The notes under the pieces were generated by a model. It was not told where the DNA came from. It worked only from the letters and a program-made list of their open reading frames with translations, and ran no database searches. Positions 54,001-62,900 of a stretch of DNA of 64,000 nt are shown here, in pieces (the first letter of the stretch is position 1; each line of letters begins with the position of its first letter). Position numbers and translations under genes: made by a program. Source of the stretch: Limnomonas spitsbergensis (Eukaryota; Chlorophyta; Chlorophyceae; Chlamydomonadales); assembly GCA_037349105.1 (NCBI GenBank), contig JAYJMM010000041.1, positions 1,426,001-1,490,000 of the forward strand, read 5' to 3'.

Positions 54001-57000
54001 TGCCTGCCTGCCAGTTTGCCAGCCTGCCCCCTCCACCCACCCCCCCTTTGCCTGTCTGCCTGCCCCATGCAGCTGTTCTCGTATTGGGGACCGTACGTGG
54101 CCATGCAGCTCTATTCCCTGAAGAGCAGCGAGAGTGACCTGGCGGTGGGCGCAACGGCGCTGGCAGCAGGTACTCAACCTTTAGCCATGCATCCTTAAGC
54201 CTCAGCTGTAGAGGAACCCCAAGCTTTAAGATGTGGTTGATCCGTGAACCCTACACCCCAAGCTGTAGCTCAACTCCATGAAGAGCAGCGACAGTGGCCA
54301 TAGGTGCAACGGCGCTGGTTGTAGGTACAAATTGGTTGCCATGAACCCTCAACCCTCAAGCCTAAGCCCTTCGCCCTGTGGCTTTACCGTAAACCCTACA
54401 CCCCAAGCTGTGGCTGAACTATAAAACCTATGCTGTAGCTGAACCCTAAACCGTAAGCTGTGGCTTAACCCTTTAATGCAACCTGCAGGTGAATCCTAAG
54501 CCCTGAACCTTAAGCTCTAGGTGTATTGTAAAAATGTAAACCCTAAACCCTGTGCATTAGCTGTATCCTAAATCCTAGGCTGAAGCTCGGTCATAAACCC
54601 TGAACCTAAGATGTAGCTAACCCTTTAACCCTAAACCTCCAGCTGTAACTGATCTGTAAACCGTGAACAAATACTGCTTCAAGAAGGGAGATGATACAAC
54701 CCAACGTAAAGCTAAGCCCCCCAGCCCAATACTGTTCATGCCCGACATCTTTATCAACCTACAATTCAGCTACCATTCAGATCAGATTCATCTGTGATTC
54801 AGCTACATTGCGGTATTTGTCTGTGTGGAGGCCTGGCCCGGCGAGTCCTGCTGCTTGGGCCACCGGCTGCTAGCCGATCTATCTTTGGTCCCCATTCAAC
54901 CCTGTCTTGGCTGCCCTGCCACAGGCTGTCTGGTGTGTAGTACATTGAAATCGCCCTGCATCATGGATTAAGGAACAGTGCAGGGCAATTCATGGTCATG
55001 ATGGTCGACCTTTTGACGTTGCAACAAAAAGTAAGGTCATTCTGTCAACATTTACTGTTTCATGGTGTAACACCCTGATTTACGTTATACCTGAGTCCAT
55101 TTTACGGGGTCACAGCGCAACGCTGTTAAATAAGCCACCCGTTCAGCCGTGGCACAAAGTAGGCGACCATGTAGGGTGTGCACTATTATAAACAAGCACT
55201 GCTGATTCCGCTCACAAATGGGCAGGCGCTCTGCAGCTGGTCGAAAACTGGCCCTAGGGTCACCATTTGGTGGAACTTGGACCACAGGCTGTACCAGGAA
55301 CTGGGCGCCGAACGGGTTCCAAGCCCATAACTGCCGAATATGAGAATGTAAGAAAATTAGGCACTGCAACCTTTCCTCGGTAACTTATTTTGAACGAGTC
55401 AGGTGATGCAAGCAACCACACATGCCAGCACGTGTCATGCAAGCAAGCAGGTCAGGTCAGCTTCTTCATGCAGCCTGGCAGGTGCATTTTTACTGCTTGC
55501 CCTTCAGTCTTTCCCCAAGCCCTGTCTTCCTCAGCCTGCCCTCTGGCCTGCCTACCTGCAAGGATCGTGGGCAATCAACTATATGAAGCTGTTTTGTGTC
55601 ATGCTAAGCCTCATATCAGGCTTCGATACTTCTTATCCTCCTGCCCTCTGGCCTGCCTACCCGCAGGGATGGTGGGCAATCGATTATAACTGAAGATGTT
55701 GCAGGCATCATACCCGGCTGCAATGCTTCTTAACCGCCTACCCTTTGCCCTCTGGCCTGCTTGCCTGCAGGGATCGTTGGCAACTAACTATCCAAAGCTG
55801 CGCTAAATCCGGTTAAGGCGGCATATCCGGCTCCGAAGCTTATGAACCGCCCACCCTCTGCCCTCTGGCCTGCTTACTTGCAGGAGTCAAGTGCAATCAA
55901 CTCACTTGCGGCAGGTGTCGTTTTACTGCCTAAACCTGAAACCCTAAAATCCTCTGTCCTTCTTGCAGGGATCGTGGGTAGCCTGGGCGGGGGGCTGCTG
56001 CTGGATAAGGCTGGGCCGTCACTGAAGAACGGCTTCATGTGAGAGGGGGCATTTGACTTTGGTAGCATAATCCGGCTACAATTGGGATGCGCAGTACCAT
56101 GCTACCTTGCTTTGACAGGGGATGGTCATGCACCCCTAAGTATGCCCTAAGGGTGACCTAAATCAATGCCCTGGTGGATGTTTCCGGCCAGGCTGTGACG
56201 GGGGAGTCATGCGAGAGTGGGCTTTTGACAGGGGAGGGTCATGCGTACGTCCTGAAGTGTGACTTTCAACATGGGTAGCATCATCCGGCTAAGCCTGTAA
56301 CGAGCCATATCATGCTTCCTTGCTCTTGATAGGGGCTTGATCTTGGATGTCCACTTTTGCCCTTAACCCTGAGCCCTGGATGGGTTCATGTGAGGGGCGA
56401 TACTTGACAGGGGCTTGCCATGCACCTTTCAAGCCGTTGTGACCAGGTACTCCGATACAAACGCACGCTGCTCTCGTGGCCGTGAAATACATTGCTTAAC
56501 AGGGGGGGAAATGAAAGTTAAATCGAACTCTCCCCCGTCCCCAGGTTCTCAGCTTTCAGCACCCTGCTTTCCTGCATTTTCTACTCGGCGGCCATGGCAA
56601 CCCGCTCGCTGACATTGACCTCATTTCTGGTCCTCATTGGCCTCGGGACCACCTTCGCAGCCGCAGTCAATCCCATGAACTACGCACTGAGCATGTGGAC
56701 GGTGCATCCCGGTGCTAGGTGGGTTGCAGGTCTATAAGCTTTGTGGCTGGAATCTGGATGGTTAGCAGTTGGGATCCGGATGGTTGGTAGTTAGGATCCG
56801 TATGGTGGACGGTTGGGATCTAAGTGCCTTGTGGTTGGGATCTGATCTAAGAGCAGATCGCAGCCGCAGTCAATCCAATGAACTACGCACTGAGCATGTG
56901 GACGGTGCATCCCGCCGCTCAGTGGGTTGCAGGGTTAGGGGTGGAGTTAGAGGTTAGGGTTAGAGGGCTACATTAAGGGTTAGAGGTTTCGATTTAGGTT

Positions 57001-58492
57001 AAGCATTACAGGGTTTAGGGTAAGGGTTGGAGGGTTGGATTGAGGGGTTTGAGTAAAAAAGGGGCATTGTGGGGGACTAGAGTAAGGAATGGAGGTCTAA
57101 GGCTTCAAGCTGGATGTTTATAGATAAGGATGTAGGGTAAGAGGGTAAAATGTTTCGGTGAAGGGTTGAAGGCTGGTGCTTCCCAGCGCTTGGTGGGTCG
57201 CAGGGTTACAAATTTAAGTTCAAGGTTTTTGTTTAGGGTGATGAATCAGTGCATTCCGGTAAATGGTGGGTTGCAGGTTTGCAGGATTAAGTCCATGGGT
57301 TTAGGGTTTACACTGCTACCCTCTCCCTCATGCTGTGTGGCAGGCCCATGAGGTTGGGGTTCATGTTTTAGCCTGCTCCCGCCCCCCACCCTCCTGCTGT
57401 GTGGCAGGCCCATGTCCCAGGCTCTGCTGATCTTCAGCCAGCGGCTCATCTCCGACATCCCAGCCCCGCCTATTGCCGGAGCGATCCAGGGCCGGCTGGA
57501 TGACTGGCGGACGACCACCAACATCTGCATATGCTACATGGTGGTCGGCATGGTGTTGTACGCAGCGGGCTGGTGGACAGCCGACAAATCTCCAGATTAT
57601 CGGAGGTTGTACGATGAGCAAGGTGATAAGGGTTAAGGCCCTGTTTGTGTTCCCCCCCCGCTTTGTGTTCCTCCCCCCTTTCTTACACAATGAGCCAGTT
57701 GATTCAGGTTACGGGTTTAGGCGGATGAGCGTTTAGGGTGTAGTACTACCTCCAACTACTGTAGGCAGTAGGACCCGCAAGTGTGCCGACCCGAATCTAT
57801 ATGATGGTTGGGATTTCAAGGGCTGGGGAAATGCCTGGTGGTTGGGATCCGGATGGTTGATTTAGGGATAAATTGGTAGGTGATTTGGATCCGAATGGTT
57901 GTTGGTTGGGATCCGTATGGTTGGCGCTTGGGATCTCAGTGCCAGGTGGTGATGATCTGCATGGATGGGTGGTTTAAATCCAGACAGCAGGCAATTGGGA
58001 TATAAAAGCCAGGTGGTTGGCTTCTGGGTGGTTGGAGGTTGGGGTCTTGATAGTTGGTGGTTGGGATCCAGGTACCCTCCTGATCTCGTCTTCTAGCTAT
58101 GATTGGCATGTGACAACGTGTCAGTTGGCATGTGACAGCGTGTCAGAAGCATGTGACAGCGTGTCAGTTGGATACAGGGCCTGGAGTTGATTTTTGTATC
58201 ACCTCGCTGTGAATTTGCAGCGGGGTTGCAAGCCTTTCCTGGCTTGATGGCTTTTATACCTAGCTCTTTGGCGCTTTCAGGACTGGTTGCTTCCTGTCTC
58301 TCTGGTTTTCAAAGCCTGTGTGGCTTTCAGGACTCAAGCTGCTATCTTGTTTCGAAGCGCAGCTGGTGCACTGAACCGCCATCTCGTTTCCTGTGTGCAG
58401 AGGCTCGGGACATTGCAGAGGCGTTGGGGCAAGCACAGGCGCTAGCACAGGGGCAAGCACAGGGACAGGCGATGGGGCAACTACAGGCGTAA
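50301..58492 (+). CDS. SPNS: Spinster-like MFS transporter, 3' half (partial, seven exons)
   Basis: This encodes the C-terminal half of a major facilitator of the Spinster family, which includes proton-coupled lysolipid and sphingolipid transporters and a plant branch; the substrate here is unknown. Reconstructed exons are 50301-51014, 52951-53016, 54073-54169, 55969-56038, 56545-56718, 57408-57622 and 58401-58492, and all phases are compatible. Visible landmarks are TM6 (ILGAPFALAALLLPAVQL), a long Ala/Pro/Gly-rich central loop, TM7 with FSYWGPYVAM, TM8 with GIVGSLGGGLLLDKAG, TM9-10 ending NPMNYALSMWTVHP, TM11 with SDIPAPPIAGAIQGRLDDW, and TM12 (ICICYMVVGMVLYAAGWW). The YWGP, GIVG..GG..LD and D.P.PP..G motifs are Spinster hallmarks, although the usual GD before the prolines is SD here. 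TM1-5 must be upstream of the satellite, outside the window. An alternative end is a stop at 57634-57636 if the last intron is retained. The 5' edges of exons 1 and 2 are the least certain. Confidence 0.85.
51015..52950 (+). repeat. Transporter intron 1-2: telomere-like and direct repeats
   Basis: Non-coding. At 51,080-51,260 there are degenerate AAACCCCATGCAAACC and CCATGTGCAAATC repeats, resembling decayed CCCTAAA tracts. The segment GGAGGCCAAGGTGCTGG occurs at about 52,237 and again at about 52,366. The pyrimidine-rich 3' part (52,740-52,907) contains diverged copies of the GCTGGTGCTGAGGTGG segment that precedes exon 2, at about 52,839 and 52,921. A 165-codon open frame on the - strand (51,664-52,161) has no recognisable domain. 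Confidence 0.65.
52951..53016 (+). CDS. SPNS: Transporter exon 2: start of TM7
   Basis: This is a 22-codon exon (VLVHSAWNF to EFILQ) between GTGCTGCAG and GTCAGATG. It joins the next exon as FILQ|LFSYWGP, matching the family pattern of a GY....F segment followed by YWGP. An alternative, better-looking acceptor with a long pyrimidine tract at 52,907 would start the exon at 52,908 in phase 2. It is not phase-compatible with the donor at 51,015, so 52,951 is preferred. Confidence 0.65.
53017..54072 (+). repeat. Transporter intron 2-3: CAGCTACTGTT repeats and CCTGCC minisatellite
   Basis: At 53,045-53,100 a CAGCTACTGTT-like motif repeats (a related AATTCAGCTACCATTCAG tract recurs near 54,762). 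From about 53,610 to 54,070 there is a pyrimidine-rich minisatellite of CCCTCCATCCCCTCCC and CTGCCTGCCTGCC blocks. Its last member forms the pyrimidine tract of the exon 3 acceptor. Open frames here on either strand are composition artefacts. Confidence 0.8.
54073..54169 (+). CDS. SPNS: Transporter exon 3: TM7/TM8
   Basis: The exon lies between CCCCATGCAG and the donor GTACTC. It encodes FSYWGPYVAMQLYS, an acidic and polar linker (KSSESD), and the start of TM8 (LAVGATALAAG). It ends in phase 1, and the split Gly codon is completed by the GG that opens exon 4. A degraded copy of its 3' end and donor lies about 155 bp downstream. Confidence 0.88.
54170..55968 (+). repeat. Transporter intron 3-4: donor copy, telomere-like array, acceptor copies
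   Basis: Near 54,277-54,330 is a mutated copy of the exon 3 end and donor (GAAGAGCAGCGACAG to GTAGGTACAA). From 54,200 to 54,670 there are degenerate AACCCTAA(A/G)CTGTAGCTG repeats of about 25-30 bp. From 55,530 to 55,968 the segment CCCTCTGGCCTGC, CTACCTGCAG|GGATCGTGGGCAATC repeats at roughly 104-bp spacing. Its look-alike AGs are at about 55,562, 55,666, 55,770 and 55,883, before the real one at 55,967-55,968. Confidence 0.85.
55969..56038 (+). CDS. SPNS: Transporter exon 4: TM8 glycine motif
   Basis: This is a 70-nt exon after TCTTGCAG and before GTGAGAGG. It encodes IVGSLGGGLLLDKAGPSLKN, the family GIvG..gGg..D motif. It ends with AT, which becomes Met with the first G of exon 5. Four look-alike acceptors lie upstream, and copies of its 3' boundary lie downstream. 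Confidence 0.9.
56039..56544 (+). repeat. Transporter intron 4-5: about 175-bp tandem copies of the exon 4 donor
   Basis: The junction TTCAT|GTGAGAGGGGGC followed by TTTGAC recurs as GTCATGCGAGAGTGGGC near 56,206 (GC instead of GT) and as GGTTCATGTGAGGGGCG near 56,383 (GT kept). The inner segment GGTAGCAT(A/C)ATCCGGCTA is also repeated, near 56,061 and 56,275. The spacing is about 172-179 bp. Confidence 0.8.
56545..56718 (+). CDS. SPNS: Transporter exon 5: TM9 and TM10
   Basis: The exon lies between CGTCCCCAG and the donor GTGGGT. It encodes two hydrophobic helices (FSTLLSCIFYSAAMA and SFLVLIGLGTTFAAAVNP), followed by MNYALSMWTVHPGA. The pattern is like the family's AP.N....VP...R signature. 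The split Arg codon AG|G joins exon 6. Confidence 0.9.
   Translation, partial: VLSFQHPAFLHFLLGGHGNPLADIDLISGPHWPRDHLRSRSQSHELRTEHVDGASRC
56719..57407 (+). repeat. Transporter intron 5-6: exon-end copies and a duplicated acceptor
   Basis: 56,858-56,933 is a near-identical 76-bp copy of the exon 5 3' end plus donor (original 56,655-56,730, offset 203). Shorter diverged copies lie near 57,172-57,205 and 57,250-57,278. The acceptor ATGCTGTGTGGCAG|GCCCATG at 57,342-57,343 duplicates the real one (57,406-57,407). Between them are GGTTGGGATCC repeats (56,760-56,845) and AGGGTTAGAGG telomere-like repeats (56,930-57,060). Confidence 0.88.
57408..57622 (+). CDS. SPNS: Transporter exon 6: TM11 and TM12
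   Basis: The exon starts after GTGTGGCAG and reads PMSQALLIFSQRL, then DIPAPPIAGAIQGRLDDWR and TM12 (CYMVVGMVLYAAGWW). It continues to YRRLYDEQ, with a donor GTGATA after 57,622. If that donor is not used, the frame runs 12 more bases to TAA at 57,634-57,636. Confidence 0.88.
57623..58400 (+). repeat. Probable transporter intron 6-7: GGTTGGGATCC repeats
   Basis: From about 57,805 to 58,075 the motif GGTTGGGATCCGGATGGTTGG recurs imperfectly every 30-40 bp. At 58,100-58,170 the 18-mer CATGTGACAGCGTGTCAG occurs three times with one variant base. Near 58,275 and 58,327 the segment GGC(G/T)(C)TTTCAGGACT is duplicated. If the terminal intron is not spliced, this is 3' untranslated or intergenic sequence. 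Confidence 0.75.
58401..58492 (+). CDS. SPNS: Possible last transporter exon: Gln/Ala-rich tail
   Basis: It begins after a good acceptor (TTTCCTGTGTGCAG) and is in phase with the donor at 57,623, which gives EQ|EARDIAEALGQ. A hydrophilic Q/A/G repeat tail made of near-copies of GGGGCAAGCACAGG follows. Stop is TAA at 58,490-58,492. Support comes from phase agreement and a TGTAA about 310 nt downstream. Against it, low-complexity sequence opens frames easily and the family has no conserved tail here. Confidence 0.5.
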
Positions 58493-58801
58493 GCATAAAG
58501 GCAGCGCAGGGGCAAGCACAGGCGCAGACGCATGCCGCCATGGCCCCTCATCACTTCTTGGAGCCAGCATCGACTCATCATGGCCAGATGGAGGATGCTG
58601 GGGGACAGGGGGGCGCCTACACTCAAGCCCTATGCCTGAGGACAGTGGGGCGCCCTGGGGATTGGAAAGGATAGGGAAATGCCGGGTGGTTGGGATCCGC
58701 ATGGTTGGCAGTCGGGATCGAAGTGCCGGGTGGCTGGATGGAGGATGCCTTGTTTCTTCTAGCGTATTTCGAGGTGAGTACCGGGCATTTGGGCAACGAC
58801 C

Positions 58802-58806
58802 TGTAA
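58802..58806 (+). promoter_or_regulatory. Possible polyadenylation signal TGTAA (transporter)
   Basis: TGTAA is the usual green-algal poly(A) signal. This is the first + strand copy I found downstream of 57,636, and it lies about 310 nt after the possible stop at 58,492. That fits the seven-exon model better than a stop at 57,636 (1.17 kb away). A pentamer is weak evidence alone. Confidence 0.4.
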
Positions 58807-59717
58807 ATATGGCTCATGGTGTCCGCCAAATTATCGGGGCACTGCAGATTACCGTAAACGTCCTTTTGCCTTTGCGAGAGGCAATTACCGGTCATTAGAG
58901 TTTGTTACAACCTTTTGTTTGGAAAAACTGTTTTTATTAACCCGCAAGGGGCATCAAATTTAGTTGAATGTAATCCATTAAGCCTGTGATGGAAAGTCGG
59001 CGCTATGCTACCGAGATTAGGCGCAAGTACTGCAGAGGGTGCATACCATATTACAGTATGCCTTCAGCAATGAGGACTTGTGGAGATCTGGGGCGAAGAT
59101 GTGGCCATGCCACACATACCGGTAATTCAGGATACGGTTTGCCCGACCTTTGTGTTAGTCTTGTTTGGTGGGTGAACTTGCTTTCCTTTCTTTCCTCTTG
59201 TGCCTTCTCCCTTGACTTTCCTATCTGCTTTTTTGTTTGCCGTTGTGGCCGAGCTTCATTTCAGCATGGCCCAGAGGTTTAACGTCATTGACTGCAGGAA
59301 GCAATGGGAACGCGTACATCATGATGATCATAACACCCGTGCATTTGTAGCAGCGTGTAGGGAATTTGTGCGATACCGCTATTGATGTGCCCTGCGTGTA
59401 TGAGTTAATGACCATTTGAGGTAATGAGTTAATGACCAGTTAATTACCATACTTGATTACTTAACAAACCACATAATTTTCCGCGTGGTCCAACTAACAA
59501 TTGAAACAGTGTAACCTAACATCAAACGGTGTGAAGGCAGAGGATGTGTACAGTGGTCGCTGGTATTTGAGCGGCAAGAAGTGTCTGAACATTTATAACT
59601 CCACGTACCGGCCTGAATATACATATATCGAGTGCATTTTTCTGTGATGCCGAAACTCCCCGCAATTACAAAAAGCTCAACTTGCCTTCATTGAAGACTT
59701 GGGCCATACCAGAACCC

Positions 59718-59722
59718 TTACA
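59718..59722 (-). promoter_or_regulatory. Possible polyadenylation signal TGTAA (SerRS)
   Basis: TTACA on the + strand reads TGTAA for the - strand gene, about 126 nt after the seryl-tRNA synthetase stop codon. A second copy lies near 59,665. Confidence 0.4.
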
Positions 59723-59847
59723 ATTCCGGTCCTTGTACGGGCATTGCAAAACACATGTATCATCACTAGGCGGCCATTCCAGCCATTCATCGTAGGTGCC
59801 TTGAATTGTGTCAAGCTATTGGACATGACCATTTCATTTTAGACACA

Positions 59848-59952
59848 CTATTCCGTCTTGGGGGCGGGTGGACGATCTACTAGCTTTCCCTTGGCGTCAA
59901 GCATCTTCCGGAATGGGATGAATTCAATACCCATCATATACGGTTGCAGGAC
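59848..59952 (-). CDS. SARS1: SerRS last exon
   Basis: Encodes [14 protein letters not shown], then a basic/proline tail ending PPAPKTE, stop TAG at 59,850-59,848. Starts after CCTCTTGCAG. Confidence 0.95.
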   Translation of the reverse strand, partial: VLQPYMMGIEFIPFRKMLDAKGKLVDRPPAPKTE

Positions 59953-62900
59953 CTGCAAGAGGGGTTGCAAGAGCACAACGTGTGTATGTGTGTCAAAGCT
60001 GGAATATTGTGTGCAAAGAAAACATATATTTGCTCTGAAGGGGCTAGGGGGTAGACAATGCCATGTACCCACACATACACCTTTAAATCATAAAATGGGC
60101 CCCACATCCAGCCCCTATACATTACCTTTGGCACGCGCACGCCATCTGGAGTCTGGAAATTCTCCAGCACACAGCATAGTGTCCGCTCAGTTGCCGTCAG
60201 TGTGCTGTTCAACATGTGCACAAAGCGGTTGCCGCCCTGTTCGCCGGCCTGGCCCTTGGGCACGCGCAGCCGGATGTCCAAGCGGCGCGACTGGTCCAGG
60301 GTTAGAAGCACACCACTCAGACACGCCGGGTGCAAACATCAGACGGCTTGGCAGCATCAAATCCCCCAATAAATGCATAGCGTATGCCATGGACCATGGA
60401 TGCCTTATCACACTTCAAGGAAACTTGACCCCCCCCATACAATGCATGCAGGAAGAGACATCCTCGCCAACTGGGCTGTGGCACACCAGCCCAACTGGCA
60501 TTTGAATCACGCAGCCTTACCTGGTAGTCTGTGCAGTTGGAGCAGGAGACAAGCTCTCGGAACGTTTTACTGGCCGGGAACCAGGCCTCAAGGTCATACC
60601 TGAATACAAAGATTGCAGTCCTTGAGTAATTATCTAGCATCTGAACATGGAGATTGAAAACAAGCTGTGTGTTTGCAGGAGCACACCATCCGTTTGGCTA
60701 TTCATTGGTCAGGCGCAAGAGCGTAAGTTTGCTTGTTTCTTTCATGGCTGGTGTCTTGCAGCCATATCCTATCACTCTGAAGGGTAAAAAATAAGCGGCT
60801 TCAAGTTGCAGGGCAGCACCGTGCCACACTTTTAGCTGCATAAATAGCATGCCTGGACAAGGACTCTGCACCCAGGCAAAATACAGTGCATGTCTCTCTA
60901 TCCCCACCCTTACCCATTACCCATTGCTCGCATCCTTTCAAGCTCATAATGGCTACAACCCGCCAGTAAGTAAATAAACAACATCCACCCCTTAAATTGA
61001 AGGGCAATGTTGGACCTTTCAAATTGCACCCATACTTACTTCTTGGCCGCTGCGTTGTTCAGCTCTCCAGAAACAATGTTGACCACACGGTAAGGCAGCT
61101 CCAGACCCTGAAGCAGCCAAAAGAGAAGACACACGAGCGCATTTTAAAACGTCAGGCATTCAAGTTTTATTTATCAGTTATTGGCAAGGTAAGGCCATTT
61201 GCCGGTATTCCAAACACATTTGCTTCACGACAGGCAAGTTGTTTTCAAAGGCTGCACATATGCGCCGTAGTGCGTGCATAAAGACCCTATTGATTATAAA
61301 TGTTAGCAGCCACCAGCCCAGCAGCCACCAGCCACCAGCCCAGCAGCCACCAGCCCAGCAGCCACCAGCCACCAGCCCAGCAGCCACCAGCCACCAGCCC
61401 AGCAGCCACCAGCCCACCAGCCCAGCAGCCACCAGCCCAGCAGCCAGCAGCCACCAGCCCAGCAGCCAGCATCCGCACACAGGAAACATCCCCAAGGCCC
61501 ACACAAGCAGCATGCACACCAACACAAGCCAAGCTCCGCGCTGTCTCTCTCCCTGGCAGCCATGACCCATAATGCAAGAACAAAGCATAATGATCATGCA
61601 TCCACACACCACGGAATAGCAACCCGATATGCGTCATACTGGGCATTAAGCCCTTGTTTTTTTTGTACCGTTACAATGGGCAAAGCAATTACCCTGACGA
61701 CATGGTCGACGGCTCCCCCCTGATGGCTACAGCAAAGCGGTGTGTTAAGAGCGAAATTAAGAGTGAATACAACAAGCCTTCCGTTCTTCTGTATACCCTG
61801 GTGGTGCTTGGGTTCCTTGATGTGCACATAAAGGAAGTGTCAAGTCCCATCCAGCCCAGGTCAAGGGAGTGTACAGCTCTCCCCAGGGCACACCTAATAG
61901 AAGCCGTTTGATTTGCTCAGCATCGCCTCCCTCAGCAAAACCTGGTAGAAGCGCACTACATTGCCTAGCATTGCTTCCTCAGCGCACCTGATAGAAGCCC
62001 TCTGCATTGCCCAGCATTTCCTCCATGATCTCCCATGAGGCGTTGCCCTCGGGGGAGCAGATGGCAAACTGCTCAATCTTCTCAAACTGGTGAATTCTGC
62101 AAGAAAGCAGAGAAGCACACCCGGCAGGGATCAAGCATCAGGGATGCCCTATAATGGCTATGAACACACAATAAGGAGGCGGGTCAGAGGACACAATGCT
62201 TTGAGCATGGCTTGCAGACAAGAGCATCTTACCAATGTGTTAAATCGACAAAAAAAATGAGTCAAGTCGTCAGGAAGCACAGGACGCCAACCATGACTTG
62301 GCGGTTACATCTTGCACTGGCCTACCGTCCCTCTGTCAAACCACTCTTTTACCTGCATAATTGTCACTCCTCCGCATAGACAGCAATGGAATGTCGAGTT
62401 TCACATTGTCATGGCTCCCTACTCTTATTTGACTACAAAACCTCGCAGCACCTCTACCCGAAGAGCCGAGCCCCTTCACCCTAGGTCATACGTCCCTTAT
62501 CCCTCCCTTAAGCCTTCCACTTCCCTTCACCCTCTACCCTCCTGTCCCTCCTCCAAGCATCATTGCTCCTCCACCCCCTCTCAACCAAGCATACAATTGC
62601 AGAAGATGTCCGGTGTGTCCCTGCAGTACCACCCACCCACCTGAAGATGCCGAGTGTGTCTCTGCCATGGCTTCCAACCTCTTTCCTGAAGCAGGTCGAG
62701 TAGCCAACATACCTGCAGAGCAGCAATGCAGGGGCGGCCGAGTAAGGGGGGGGAAGGGGGTAAATGAGAACAAGATATCAGGTATGCGAGTGGGATGTGG
62801 CCAGGATCAAGTTCGGCGTCATATCATATATTCATATCTTACAAGATATCCGCAAGTCTAAGATCATGTACAACAGTACAATGCTCCAAAGTAGAGCAGG

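Larger units (their letters stand above)
58493..59847. other. Convergent intergenic region and 3' UTRs
   Basis: No gene is recognised. At 58,495-58,535 the Gln/Ala-encoding CAGGGGCAAGCACAGG repeat continues past the stop. A GGTTGGGATCCGCATGG copy occurs near 58,688. TATGAGTTAATGACCA is directly repeated near 59,398 and 59,421 (as TAATGAGTTAATGACCA). The stretch from 58,900 to 59,700 is poorer in GC than the genes and could be relic mobile-element sequence, but no terminal repeats or transposase were seen. Confidence 0.6.

Noticed and set aside
53688..54177. Pro/Cys/Leu-rich and Gly/Trp-rich frames
   Set aside because: Translations of the CCTGCC/CCCTCC minisatellite ahead of exon 3.
58900..59700. 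Possible mobile-element relic in the intergenic region
   Set aside because: The base composition looks different, but no terminal repeats, target duplication or transposase/reverse transcriptase motif could be identified.
61178..61646. Gly/Trp/Ala-rich and Ser/Gln/Pro-rich frames
   Set aside because: Both strands of the (CAGCCACCAGCC)n microsatellite inside a SerRS intron.
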